Below are positions 1 to 8,970 of a stretch of 64,000 bases of DNA, one piece after another; position 1 is the first letter of the stretch; the number at the start of each line of letters is the position of its first letter. Position numbers and translations under genes: made by a program. The notes beneath the pieces are model-generated. The model was given only the letters and a program-made list of their open reading frames with translations, ran no database searches and was not told the origin of the DNA. The DNA comes from Eubacteriaceae bacterium ES3 (GTDB taxonomy: Bacteria > Bacillota > Clostridia > Eubacteriales > Eubacteriaceae): NCBI GenBank assembly GCA_030586155.1, contig CP130741.1, forward strand, positions 1,358,680 to 1,422,679. The letters are read 5' to 3'.

Positions 1-4
1 GGAA

Positions 5-1849
5 ATGAGCGTATCTGAATTTAGTGAATTATTAGAACAATTATCTAAGGCAATTGAGACAGGAGAATTACCTGCGATTGCTTTATCAGGAGCTTTTGGC
101 ACCTCGGGGAAAAAAATACTGGGTGTTATTGAAGCTCTTATGAAAGAAAGAGACTTTTATCTGGCTTTACTAGACGCATTGCCGTATCGTATTACCGGGA
201 TTGATCTTGATATGCAGATTACTTTTATTAATAAAACACTAGAAGATTTATGTTTATTTACTGGGTCGATAGAACATGATCGCAGCGAAATGGTGGGGAC
301 TAAATGTAAAGATTGTGGTTTGGAAATGTGCGGGAATGAAAATTGTGGTGTAAGACGATTAAATGAAAAAGGATTAACGGAATACCCTTTTGTTTTCATG
401 GATCGACACTATCGTATGGATACAGTAGCGCTGTTAAATCGAAGTGGTCAAAAAATTGGATATGTAGATATTTCCCATGATACGACATCTACAGCCAGTG
501 TTTCTGCTTATTCTGCTGTTGAAGTTCAAAGACTTGATGAAAATCTGGCGAGTCTTGCAGCAGGTAACCTTGATTTGGATCTTACAATAGCTGAAGGTAA
601 TGAGTTCACAGGTGAAACTGAAGCTCAATTCCAGGGAATTGCTGAAAACTTACAAAATGTAAAATCATCTATTGGATCGCTAATTGATGAGGTGTCGATA
701 ATGACCAGATCGGTGGTTGATGGAAATCTTGACGCGCGATCCGATGAGGCAGCTTTTAGTGGAGCATGGCAGGATTTGATTAGTGGCATGAATCTTCTAT
801 TAGAAAGTGTTAGTCTACCAGTTGAAGAAGTGACCAATGTAATGGAAGCAATTTCTAATGGAGATCTTAATTTAGCAGTTGAAGGCCAGTATAACGGGCG
901 TTTTGAGGATCTGAAAAACACGGTTAACCAGATGGCAGTGCGCTTTAAGGAAATAATTGAACTGATTTCAAATGTTACTGGCGAAATTGGTCGGGGTAAT
1001 CTAGCTATTGACAGATTATCTTCATTTGGCGGTGATTTTGATGGGATTTCAAATGCATTAAATATTATTATTGAAACGCTAAATGGCCTGTTTAAGGATA
1101 TTAATAACGCATCAGAGCAGGTTAATTCTGGAGCAGAACAAGTAGCTGACAGTTCACAGAGTTTGGCTCAAGGCTCTACTGAGCAGGCCAGTTCAATTGA
1201 GGAGCTTACTGCATCAATTGCTGAAATTGCAGATCAAACTAAAAACAATGCAGTTAATGCTAATAAAGCGCGTCAGTTAACTAATAGCGTAATGGTGAAT
1301 GCTGAAAGAGGAAATGCTCAGATGTCGGAAATGCAAGTTTCTATGGTTGGAATAAATCAAAGTTCTGAAGATATTACAAAAATTATTAAAGTCATTGATG
1401 ACATTGCTTTCCAGACAAATATATTAGCCTTGAATGCAGCAGTTGAAGCAGCCCGTGCTGGTCAGCACGGAAAGGGGTTTGCAGTTGTTGCTGAGGAAGT
1501 AAGAACGCTGGCTGCACGAAGTGCAGATGCGGCTAAAGAAACGACGATACTAATTGAAGATTCCATTTCTAGAGTCCAGGAAGGGACTAAGATAGCTGAT
1601 GAAACGGCAGTGGCTCTTAATGAAATTGTCGCTGGAATAGATCAGATCAATAATTTAATTGGCAATATTGCTACTGCATCAAATGAACAGGCATCTGGAA
1701 TAGCACAGATTAATACTGGCGTTGAACAGGTTGCTCAGGTGGTACAACAGAATTCGGCGACCGCTGAAGAAAGTGCTGCTTCCAGTGAAGAACTATCTAG
1801 CCAGGCGACATTACTGAAGGAACGAATTAATAAGTTCAATTTACGATAG
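5..1849 (+). CDS. Soluble methyl-accepting chemotaxis protein with Cys-rich PAS-like sensor
   Basis: Cytoplasmic chemoreceptor that should signal to CheA/CheW. Of 614 residues, about 1-150 form a PAS-like sensor ([17 protein letters not shown] and following). Residues about 170-370 are HAMP-like repeats, and 380-614 are the coiled-coil signalling domain with the canonical hairpin tip around [20 protein letters not shown]. No transmembrane segment or signal peptide is visible, so the sensed signal is intracellular. The sensor carries C101, C104, C109 and C114 in a CxxC-x4-C-x4-C arrangement that could bind a metal, Fe-S cluster or act as a redox switch (inference). The start codon is 4 bases from the window edge, so only a GGA of its ribosome site is visible and an upstream start cannot be excluded. 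Family call is very secure; ligand unknown. Confidence 0.95.
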   Translation: MSVSEFSELLEQLSKAIETGELPAIALSGAFGTSGKKILGVIEALMKERDFYLALLDALPYRITGIDLDMQITFINKTLEDLCLFTGSIEHDRSEMVGTKCKDCGLEMCGNENCGVRRLNEKGLTEYPFVFMDRHYRMDTVALLNRSGQKIGYVDISHDTTSTASVSAYSAVEVQRLDENLASLAAGNLDLDLTIAEGNEFTGETEAQFQGIAENLQNVKSSIGSLIDEVSIMTRSVVDGNLDARSDEAAFSGAWQDLISGMNLLLESVSLPVEEVTNVMEAISNGDLNLAVEGQYNGRFEDLKNTVNQMAVRFKEIIELISNVTGEIGRGNLAIDRLSSFGGDFDGISNALNIIIETLNGLFKDINNASEQVNSGAEQVADSSQSLAQGSTEQASSIEELTASIAEIADQTKNNAVNANKARQLTNSVMVNAERGNAQMSEMQVSMVGINQSSEDITKIIKVIDDIAFQTNILALNAAVEAARAGQHGKGFAVVAEEVRTLAARSADAAKETTILIEDSISRVQEGTKIADETAVALNEIVAGIDQINNLIGNIATASNEQASGIAQINTGVEQVAQVVQQNSATAEESAASSEELSSQATLLKERINKFNLR

Positions 1850-1851
1850 GC

Positions 1852-1882
1852 ATTAATGGATACGTTTGAGGTATCCATTAAT
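1852..1882 (+). terminator. Hairpin between chemoreceptor and aminopeptidase genes
   Basis: A perfect 12-bp stem (ATTAATGGATAC, 7-nt loop, GTATCCATTAAT) lies directly after the chemoreceptor stop. No T-tract follows, so it is a weak terminator or an mRNA-processing/stability hairpin rather than a clear intrinsic terminator. An in-frame ATG at 1856 lies inside this stem, which argues against its use as the start of the next gene. Confidence 0.5.
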
Positions 1883-1933
1883 ATTAAAGATAAGCTATAT
1901 AACGTTAGGATTAAGATTGAATTAGGAGTTAAC

Positions 1934-3163
1934 ATGGAGTTAAAAAAAAAACTAAAAGAATACGCTCGACTAATTGTACGTACCGGAGCTAATGTTCAAA
2001 AAAATCAGGATGTTGTTGTCAGCATCTCAGTTACCAATTTTGAATTTGCCCATATGCTAGTAAAAGAAGCTTACGAAGCGGGAGCAAGAGAAGTCATTGT
2101 TTTTTGGAATGATATCGAAACAAGCAGAATGAAATATGATTATGGCAATATTGATATATTTGAAAAGGTACCTGACTGGTTGGCAGAGTCCAGAAATTAC
2201 TATGCTCAGAAGAAAGCAGCTTTTATAAATATTACAGGAAATGACCCAGAAGCCTTTAAAGGGGTTGATAGCGAAAAGCTGAAGTTAAATGCCAAAGCTA
2301 CCCATAAGGCTTTTGAAACCTACTACAAAAAGACAATGAACAGCGAAGTGCAATGGTGTGTAGCTGCAGTTCCACAACTCGATTGGGCTAAAAAAGTATA
2401 TCCGGATTGTGCTGATTCAGAAGCAATGGATAAATTGTGGGAAGCAATTCTTTTTGCTGTCCGAGTTGATGATGGCGATTCAGTAGAGAAATGGCAAATA
2501 CATAATTCATTTTTAAGAGAGAAGTGTGAACAATTAAATAAGTATCATTTTAAAAGTCTCCATTATTCCAATAGTTTGGGGACAGATTTGACCATCGGAC
2601 TTCATCCGAAACATCAATGGGAGGGTGGAGCTGAAATTTCTAAAGATGGTATAGATTTTGTGGCCAATATGCCTACAGAAGAGATATTCACATGTCCGAA
2701 TTGTTATGAAGCTGACGGTCGTGTTGTTGCGGCGATGCCATTGTCATATCAGGGTAATATTATTGATAAGTTTACCCTTACATTTAAAGATGGAGAAGTC
2801 GTTGATTACAGTGCTGAAATTGGTTTAGAGATTTTAAAAGTTCTTCTGGAAAGTGATGAAGGTGCCAAACGTCTAGGCGAAGTGGCCTTAGTTCCGGATA
2901 ATTCTCCAATTTCCAATATGGGAATATTATTTTATGAGACTTTATTTGATGAGAATGCAGCTTGTCATCTGGCTCTTGGGGAATGTTATCCTACGACTAT
3001 TTGTGGCGGCGAAAAGTTATCAACTGAGGAACTTAAGTCATCTGGCGGTAATAAGTCTCAAGTTCATGTTGATTTTATGATCGGCACGTCTGACTTGAAC
3101 ATTTCCGGTATTACTGAAGAGGGTGAAATAGTGCCAATCTTTAAAAATGGAAATTGGATTTAA
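1934..3163 (+). CDS. M29-family metallo-aminopeptidase
   Basis: Intracellular two-metal aminopeptidase of the AmpS/AmpT type (peptidase family M29), which trims N-terminal residues from peptides. The metal-ligand blocks of the family are visible: Glu in MPTEEIFT, Glu in RLGEVALV, His in AACHLALGECY, and the His-x-Asp pair in SQVHVDFM. The length (409 aa) is normal. ATG 1934 is chosen because AGGAG at 1924-1928 sits at correct spacing. The longer in-frame start at 1856 would add 26 non-conserved residues encoded by a hairpin. No signal peptide. It follows the chemoreceptor by 84 bp with only a weak hairpin between, so partial cotranscription is possible. Confidence 0.93.
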   Translation: MELKKKLKEYARLIVRTGANVQKNQDVVVSISVTNFEFAHMLVKEAYEAGAREVIVFWNDIETSRMKYDYGNIDIFEKVPDWLAESRNYYAQKKAAFINITGNDPEAFKGVDSEKLKLNAKATHKAFETYYKKTMNSEVQWCVAAVPQLDWAKKVYPDCADSEAMDKLWEAILFAVRVDDGDSVEKWQIHNSFLREKCEQLNKYHFKSLHYSNSLGTDLTIGLHPKHQWEGGAEISKDGIDFVANMPTEEIFTCPNCYEADGRVVAAMPLSYQGNIIDKFTLTFKDGEVVDYSAEIGLEILKVLLESDEGAKRLGEVALVPDNSPISNMGILFYETLFDENAACHLALGECYPTTICGGEKLSTEELKSSGGNKSQVHVDFMIGTSDLNISGITEEGEIVPIFKNGNWI

Positions 3164-3202
3164 ATTACTTCTACAAGTATATAAGCATGAAAGCGAGAGA
3201 AA

Positions 3203-5203
3203 ATGAAAAAATTACTATCACTTATTCTAATTCCCGTTTTAATAGGTATGTTTTTTCCGGCGATAACATTAGCAAACTTTGAATCAGATACACTTATGAT
3301 TCAAAGTTTAGATGAGATTAACGATATTCGAGTTGACAGTCAGATTAGTGATCAGATTGTTATCATATATAAAGACTCGGCAAGTATCAGCGATCTGGCG
3401 CTTACGACTAATGAGGTGAAAGCAGGTGAAAGTTTAGGCGTTCAGGTTGATTTGATTGAAGTGGCAGATTCTCAGAACGCTGATGAGTTAGTCGATAGAT
3501 TAGCAGATAATCCTAATATCCTTGCCGTCGAGAAAAACAGTACAATAACAGCCTCTGCTTTGCCTGATGATCCGGATTTGCCCCAGGAATGGCAGTTTGA
3601 ACGAGTCGGGGCAGACAAAACTTGGAATCAGGTAGAAAATCGGGATGCAGTTGTTGTTGCCGTAATTGATACAGGTGTTAATATTAATCACCAGGATTTA
3701 GTTGGTCGAACAGTTACTGGATATGATTATATAAACGGAACAACAACTGCAATTGATATAGCTGGACATGGCACAATGGTTGCAGGCTGTATTGTTGCAA
3801 CGGCTAATAATGCCACTGGAATTGCTGGGATTGCTGGTAATGCTAATATTTTAGTCGCGCCATATCGGGTTGGTGGCAAAGAAGAAGGCGATTTTCAGCT
3901 AGATGTTGGATATATTTGCGCAGCTCTCTATGATGCTGCGAGCCGAGATGATGTGCGGGTTATAAATATGAGTTTTGGTGGGTACGGTGTAACAACCGTA
4001 TTGAGAACTGCTATAGCTCATGCTGCAAATGCAGGTAAAGTATTGGTGGCATCAGCTGGTAATGAAGGAGGTAATGAAAACTATAGTGGAGAGATGGCTG
4101 TTCCAGCTTCTTATAACAACGTTATCTCAGTCGCTGCAACAGATATTAATAATCAAACTGCGTCATTTTCGCAACATAATAGTCTTGTTGACCTTAGTGC
4201 GCCAGGAAAAAATGTCTATACTACAACTACAGATGGTGGCTATGAAGGTGTAAATGGAACATCTTTTTCGAGTCCTATCGTTGCGGGTGCTTGTGCGGTC
4301 CTTTTAGCTCAGAATCCTGAATTATCCCCGTCGGAGGTTGAAACAATTCTAAAAGATACTGCACTCGATTTTGGTGAACCGGGAAGAGACGATTATTTTG
4401 GATATGGTATGATACAGCTTGATCAGGCGCTTCAACAGGTGATGCCATATACTCCATTGGCAATCGATACATTTGAGATAGATCAGCAACCGGATATTTC
4501 GCTAGGAACAGCAATAACACTAAGTACCCTGGTTAGTGGAGGGAGTGCACCGTACACATACAGCTTTTATTATGAACTAGATGGTGAGAAATTTTTGATA
4601 CAGCCATTCAGTGAATATGCTTCAGTAGTATTCACCCCGATGAACACTGGAATTTACACACTTTGGGTGCAAGTTCTTGATGCACAGGGACTATTAGTAC
4701 AACAATCAATAGATAATTTTGTTGTAAAAGCTCCTGAGTCAGTTTCTGTAGTTTATCGGACGCACGTTCAAAATGAAGGCTGGCAGAACTACGTGAATGA
4801 TGGTGCAATTAGTGGGACTGTTGGAAAAAGTTTGCGGTTAGAAGCGCTGCAAATAGAGACACTTACAGATAACTATGACTTGGGAATTCAATATCGAACG
4901 CATGTTGAGAATCTTGGCTGGCAGGATTTTGTACAGAATGATGAATTAAGTGGGACAGTAGGAGATGGTCTACGATTGGAGGCTGTTGAAATTTCTCTGA
5001 CTGGTGAAGATGCAAATTTATTTGACGTATATTATCAGGTACAGGTTGAAAATTTAGGATGGTTAGATTATGCCCAAAATGGAGAATCGGCTGGTAGCGA
5101 GGGATATGGATATCGTTTAGAAGCTGTTAGAATTGAGATTCTTCCGAAAGGGAGTGCTTCTCCTGGAGATACAGGAAAAGCTTTCTTAATAAGCTTAAAT
5201 TGA
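3203..5203 (+). CDS. Secreted subtilisin-like serine peptidase with three C-terminal ChW repeats
   Basis: Exported S8-family protease. Residues 1-24 are a signal peptide (KK, hydrophobic core, ALA-like site); about 45-115 look like an inhibitor I9-type propeptide. The catalytic domain carries Asp156 (AVIDTGVN), His189 (AGHGTMVAG), oxyanion Asn287 (ASAGNEGG) and Ser354 (NGTSFSSPIVAG). A beta-rich linker (about 405-500) leads to three clostridial hydrophobic-W repeats, each ending in a GxxLRLEA-type motif, which probably mediate cell-surface or protein binding. 666 aa in total. It is followed almost without gap by the acetolactate decarboxylase-like lipoprotein gene, so the two are probably one transcript. 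All catalytic residues are intact. Confidence 0.95.
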   Translation: MKKLLSLILIPVLIGMFFPAITLANFESDTLMIQSLDEINDIRVDSQISDQIVIIYKDSASISDLALTTNEVKAGESLGVQVDLIEVADSQNADELVDRLADNPNILAVEKNSTITASALPDDPDLPQEWQFERVGADKTWNQVENRDAVVVAVIDTGVNINHQDLVGRTVTGYDYINGTTTAIDIAGHGTMVAGCIVATANNATGIAGIAGNANILVAPYRVGGKEEGDFQLDVGYICAALYDAASRDDVRVINMSFGGYGVTTVLRTAIAHAANAGKVLVASAGNEGGNENYSGEMAVPASYNNVISVAATDINNQTASFSQHNSLVDLSAPGKNVYTTTTDGGYEGVNGTSFSSPIVAGACAVLLAQNPELSPSEVETILKDTALDFGEPGRDDYFGYGMIQLDQALQQVMPYTPLAIDTFEIDQQPDISLGTAITLSTLVSGGSAPYTYSFYYELDGEKFLIQPFSEYASVVFTPMNTGIYTLWVQVLDAQGLLVQQSIDNFVVKAPESVSVVYRTHVQNEGWQNYVNDGAISGTVGKSLRLEALQIETLTDNYDLGIQYRTHVENLGWQDFVQNDELSGTVGDGLRLEAVEISLTGEDANLFDVYYQVQVENLGWLDYAQNGESAGSEGYGYRLEAVRIEILPKGSASPGDTGKAFLISLN

Positions 5204-5210
5204 GGTGGAT

Positions 5211-6002
5211 ATGAAATCAAAAAAAGGAATTGCATGTCTCTGTTTGATAATTTTTTTTATGATGACAGGGTGTACAGATAAGACGAAAGAAGCAGAGCTT
5301 GGACTTAAAAAAGATGACACAATTTTCCAGGTTTCGACGATTCAGGCACTACTTGAAGGGAATTATGACGGATATGTAAGCTTTTCTGAATTGAAAAAAC
5401 TGGGTGATGTAGGAATTGGCACTTTTGAAGCTGTTGATGGTGAGATGATTATGATTGAAAATATTGTATATCAGGCAAAAGATGATGGCTCAGTTGTCAT
5501 TGTCGCAGATGACGAAAAAACTCCGTTTTCTGTTGTAACATCATTTGATGTTGATAATACGGCTGAATTACAATCTGTTGCAAGTCTTGACGAGCTGGAA
5601 GAGCAGCTTGATCAATTTATTACCAGTAAAGACCTGTTTTATGTATTCCGAGTTGATGCAGTTTTTGATTCAATCAAGGTTCGTTCTGTTTCAGAGCAGG
5701 AAAAGCCTTATCCGGTATTAAGTAAGGTTGTAGAAAAACAATCAGTATTTGACTACTCAAAGAGTTCAGGTACATTAGTTGGTTTCTGGTGTCCAGATAA
5801 TCTTGGTGGTATTAATGTATCAGGCTATCATTTTCATTTTATTTCTGAAGATCGTAGTCAAGCCGGTCATGTCTTAGATCTTGCTTTAACAGCTGGAGAA
5901 GTATCAGTAGATGAAAGCAACGGCTTTGAAATGGCAGTTTATGATACTGGAGAAGGAGAAGAAGTTAACAACGTACAAGAGGCTATCGATTCAGTTGAAT
6001 AG
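5211..6002 (+). CDS. budA: Lipoprotein-type alpha-acetolactate decarboxylase
   Basis: Member of the acetolactate decarboxylase family (converts 2-acetolactate to acetoin). Family features: DVGIGTFEAVDGEMI near residues 65-80, a GTLVGFWCPD block, and the zinc ligands in GYHFHF (His207, His209) and AGHVLDL (His220). Unusually it begins with a lipoprotein signal (hydrophobic stretch ending MMTGC, lipobox Cys21), so the enzyme should be anchored outside the membrane. Secreted acetolactate decarboxylase is known from Brevibacillus; the lipid anchor here is read from sequence. ATG 5211 is preferred; its GAGGTGG site overlaps the stop of the subtilase, implying translational coupling. An in-frame GTG at 5205 is the alternative. 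A budA-like fold with another substrate remains possible. Confidence 0.85.
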   Translation: MKSKKGIACLCLIIFFMMTGCTDKTKEAELGLKKDDTIFQVSTIQALLEGNYDGYVSFSELKKLGDVGIGTFEAVDGEMIMIENIVYQAKDDGSVVIVADDEKTPFSVVTSFDVDNTAELQSVASLDELEEQLDQFITSKDLFYVFRVDAVFDSIKVRSVSEQEKPYPVLSKVVEKQSVFDYSKSSGTLVGFWCPDNLGGINVSGYHFHFISEDRSQAGHVLDLALTAGEVSVDESNGFEMAVYDTGEGEEVNNVQEAIDSVE

Positions 6003-6042
6003 ATTTAAAATATGATTAGAATAATCCATAGTAATAGTTTTC

Positions 6043-6080
6043 AAATTTAAAAGACCGAAGAAAATCGGTCTTTTAAATTT
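6043..6080. terminator. Bidirectional intrinsic terminator
   Basis: A 16-bp perfect stem (AAATTTAAAAGACCGA at 6043-6058 and its complement at 6065-6080) with a 6-nt AGAAAA loop. A/T tracts on both sides let it serve the budA-like gene on the plus strand and the convergent dCMP deaminase gene on the minus strand. Confidence 0.88.
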
Positions 6081-6109
6081 GTCTGTTTACAGCTATAATT
6101 ATACAAGAG

Positions 6110-6574
6110 TTAAAGAACAGGTTGTTGAGTAAAAGGCTGATAAAGTACGCCGGTCATACGAAAGAGTTTTTTTGCTGCTTTAACTTGATCAGAATCTGGA
6201 TATTTATCTTCCAGATAAATGATCTTTTGAATACCAGCTTGAATAATTGCTTTAGCACATTCGTTACACGGAAAACAGGTGACATAGAGGGTTGAATAAG
6301 CAAGTGAACGGCCATCTGAATTCAAAATAGCATTTAGTTCAGCGTGGCAGACATATGCGTATTTTGTTTTTTCAAAATTGCCTTCTCGGTCCCATGGTAG
6401 ATCATCATCACTACAGCCCTTTGGCATGCCATTATAGCCAGTGGATAAGATAATATTATTTTCATTGACGATGCAGGCGCCGACCTGAGTGTTTGGGTCT
6501 TTACTTCGCATTGCTGAAAGCTGGGCGATGCCCATAAAATACTGATGCCATGAGATATAATCTTTTCGTTTCAT
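6110..6574 (-). CDS. Deoxycytidylate (dCMP) deaminase
   Basis: Cytosolic zinc enzyme deaminating dCMP to dUMP for thymidylate synthesis (ComEB/DCTD group of the cytidine deaminase superfamily). Zinc and catalytic residues are all present: His77-Ala-Glu79 (VCHAELNAI) and the PCNEC motif with Cys103 and Cys106. The 154-aa length is typical. Start ATG at 6574 follows a minus-strand GGAGAC-like site. It stands alone, convergent with the upstream budA-like gene. The 266 bp beyond its start (6575-6840) contain no gene and no promoter I can assign firmly. Confidence 0.93.
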   Translation of the reverse strand: MKRKDYISWHQYFMGIAQLSAMRSKDPNTQVGACIVNENNIILSTGYNGMPKGCSDDDLPWDREGNFEKTKYAYVCHAELNAILNSDGRSLAYSTLYVTCFPCNECAKAIIQAGIQKIIYLEDKYPDSDQVKAAKKLFRMTGVLYQPFTQQPVL

Positions 6575-6840
6575 AATGTCTCCATATCTTTTAAATTCTT
6601 ACGATTAATTTTTTTAAGTGCTGGTCTGATTTATAGAAATATTGTAAGCATTTACTGATCTAGCATCTAGATTTCAGTTACCAACCAGACAAGTAGATTT
6701 GAGATAGTTATTTGTTATATAATTAAAGTATATATAAATTAGTCCGTTCTTTCAATAATAATTAACATCATTAATGAATATTGATGTGATTTTAATTGAG
6801 GAAATTAAATATTATATTGTAGAGTAGAAAAGGAGAAACA

Positions 6841-8166
6841 ATGCCCAAAATTGGAATGAGAATTTTTAAAACTTTTGTCGCAGTTTATCTTTGCTTTATA
6901 ATTTATTTATTGAGGGGAGAACAAGGATCACCCTTTTATTCAAGCATAGCAGCAATTTTATGTATGCAACCCTATGTACAGAATAGCTTAAATGTAGCTC
7001 TTAACAGAACTATCGGTACATTTATGGGGGGAGCTATGGGCCTTTTGTTTCTCCTATTAGAGAGGAGCTTAATTCCTGATAATATGCTTGCACTTCAATA
7101 TTTGATATTATCTTTATGTGTAATCCCGTTAATCTATTTGTCCGTTAAAATCAATAAACCAAGTGCGGCATATATAACGTGCGTTGTTTTCATGAGCATT
7201 ACGGTAACCCATGGAGCCGATATAAATCCGGTAATTTTTACATTTGATCGAATCCTGGATACATTAATCGGAATCTTTGTATCTTTAGCTGTAAATATTT
7301 TCCATCTCCCCCGAAAAAGAAATAAAAATTTACTTTTTGTTACTAATCTTGATGGATCACTTCTAGCCTCAGATGGAAAGGTCAGTGATTACACAAAAAT
7401 TAAACTCAATACGATGATAAGGCAGGGCGCTTTGTTTACTGTCGCGACGAGTAGAAGCGTTGAAACAATAATTCCAATATTAAAAGGCGTAGAAATTAAC
7501 CTGCCTATTATTATAATGAACGGTTCAGTCCTATATGATCTAGAGAAAAGAAAATTTTCACACTGTATAAAAATGAATTCTAATATAGCGAGACAAATTA
7601 TTGATCTTTTTGATGGAAAAGGTTTAAATTGTTTTACTTACGCAATTATTAATGATGTGTTGCATGTTTATTACTCCAGACTGATTAATCCTGTTGAACA
7701 AAAGGTTTACCATTCTAAGAAAAGAATGCCCGAACAGAGTTTTATATGTGGAGATTTACCTGAACAACAAAGTGTTTTGAGTGTTGTTGCAGTTAATCAG
7801 AAAGAAATGATTATGGAGATGGAGAGCGAGTTAGAGTTTTTAAAAGTATCTGGGAAGATAAATGTTACAACATACCCGGATGAAGAGCATGAAGGGTATT
7901 ATTATATTGAGATTACAAGTTGTGAAGCTTCAATAAAAAATGCAGTAGAATGGCTTAAAAATGACTTAGAAGTCACAAAAGTTATCGCATTTGGAAGTGA
8001 AACTCGCAATATGCCAATGCTTGATTATTCAGATTATCCATATGTTCTCGATAATGCTGCAGATTCTTTAAAATTGAAAGATTATTTTAAAATTGACAGT
8101 AATGACCAGGATGCAGTTGTTAAAACGATGACTAAACACTTTTACAACAGATTTTTAAGTAATTAA
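6841..8166 (+). CDS. Aromatic-acid-exporter/FUSC-like membrane domain fused to a degenerate HAD domain
   Basis: 441 aa. Residues about 1-155 carry several membrane helices resembling the aromatic acid exporter/FUSC family; residues about 160-430 follow the layout of Cof-type HAD phosphatases. The HAD catalytic residues are lost. Motif I reads FVTNLDGSLL, so the nucleophile Asp is Asn. Motif II reads ATSRS. The acidic motif IV, normally GDxxND, reads GSETRN. The domain is thus probably a non-catalytic ligand-sensing or regulatory module on a transporter (inference). ATG 6841 has a good AAAGGAG site. Monocistronic; a terminator lies 2 bp after the stop. Exporter substrate unknown; HAD homology secure, membrane family moderately so. 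Confidence 0.75.
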   Translation: MPKIGMRIFKTFVAVYLCFIIYLLRGEQGSPFYSSIAAILCMQPYVQNSLNVALNRTIGTFMGGAMGLLFLLLERSLIPDNMLALQYLILSLCVIPLIYLSVKINKPSAAYITCVVFMSITVTHGADINPVIFTFDRILDTLIGIFVSLAVNIFHLPRKRNKNLLFVTNLDGSLLASDGKVSDYTKIKLNTMIRQGALFTVATSRSVETIIPILKGVEINLPIIIMNGSVLYDLEKRKFSHCIKMNSNIARQIIDLFDGKGLNCFTYAIINDVLHVYYSRLINPVEQKVYHSKKRMPEQSFICGDLPEQQSVLSVVAVNQKEMIMEMESELEFLKVSGKINVTTYPDEEHEGYYYIEITSCEASIKNAVEWLKNDLEVTKVIAFGSETRNMPMLDYSDYPYVLDNAADSLKLKDYFKIDSNDQDAVVKTMTKHFYNRFLSN

Positions 8167-8168
8167 CA

Positions 8169-8212
8169 AAAAGCCACAAGAACAATTAACAATAATTAAT
8201 CTTATGGCTTTT
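8169..8212. terminator. Intrinsic terminator between convergent genes
   Basis: Stem AAAAGCCACAAG (8169-8180) with CTTATGGCTTTT (8201-8212), one mismatch, 20-nt loop, A/T tracts on both sides. It can end the plus-strand membrane/HAD gene and the minus-strand ECF gene. Confidence 0.75.
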
Positions 8213-8246
8213 AAGAATATGCTGTGTACTATATCAATATAAGAAG

Positions 8247-8738
8247 TTATTGATTTAGATTTAAACGAAAGCGATTGAGGGGTTTGTGTAAAATAAATAC
8301 TAGAGTGCCACCAAAAACTCCTTGAAGCAAACTAAATGGAACATTAATCAATGGACCGGCAATATTTCCGTACATAATAACCTCTGAAATGTAATAAATG
8401 GCAGCCATTGTTACAATAGCTGGCAACATAGAAAAAAGAATATTTTTTTCAGGAAAACGTCTCATCAGATAGCCAAATATATATGCCATCAAACCTTTAG
8501 CAATTAAAGTTGGAACGATATAAGCTCCATAGCCTGCAAAATAATCAGCTGCAGCAGATCCTATAGCAGCTGCAACCATTCCACCTACAGGTCCTAAAAT
8601 GTAGGCAGATAGGAGCACTGCTCCATCGCCTGGATGGATATATCCGGTAAGAAGGGGAATCTTTATCATGGATGTCATAATAAAAGTGAGTGCTGTTAAT
8701 AAAGCAGTATAGGTTAGTTTTTTTGTCTGTTCGTTCAT
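8247..8738 (-). CDS. ECF transporter substrate-binding S component
   Basis: Integral membrane protein of 163 aa with about five or six hydrophobic helices. It begins with the TALLTALTFIMT-type N-terminal helix typical of ECF S components, followed by the YIHPGDGAVLLSAYILGP block seen in this group. It would capture a vitamin or metabolite and work with a shared EcfA/A'/T energising module, which is not in this window. I see no diagnostic substrate motif and no recognisable riboswitch in the 5' region, so the cargo is unknown. ATG 8738 is preceded by an AGAGGT ribosome site. Solitary gene. Confidence 0.85.
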   Translation of the reverse strand: MNEQTKKLTYTALLTALTFIMTSMIKIPLLTGYIHPGDGAVLLSAYILGPVGGMVAAAIGSAAADYFAGYGAYIVPTLIAKGLMAYIFGYLMRRFPEKNILFSMLPAIVTMAAIYYISEVIMYGNIAGPLINVPFSLLQGVFGGTLVFILHKPLNRFRLNLNQ

Positions 8739-8799
8739 TGACGTACCTCTTTCTTTACTTAAAATGAAGAAGATTTCTTATAATAGTTGTCCTGCTATA

Positions 8800-8827
8800 A
8801 TTATCGCAGATAAATAGCTCGTTACAA
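8800..8827 (-). promoter_or_regulatory. Candidate sigma-A promoter for the ECF S-component gene
   Basis: On the minus strand TTGTAA (8827-8822), 16-bp spacer, GATAAT (8805-8800), leaving a leader of about 55 nt. Reasonable match, not unique. Confidence 0.45.
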
Positions 8828-8970
8828 GGGTTTGATTCATTTGGTTTAGGGGTAAATCTGATACCATAATATATAGAATTATTAAATATACAACAAGTTC
8901 AGATTATCTGAGTTTAGAATAACGATATTAATCTATTGAAATATTTCAAAATAGGAAGGAAGAGCAAAGT

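Noticed and set aside
1856-1933. 26-residue N-terminal extension of the aminopeptidase
   Set aside because: Its ATG lies inside a perfect hairpin without a ribosome site, while ATG 1934 has AGGAG at correct spacing and gives the normal family length.
8739-8970. Vitamin or preQ1 riboswitch before the ECF S-component gene
   Set aside because: No conserved aptamer motif of a known class could be found in the minus-strand leader; only a plain promoter is seen.
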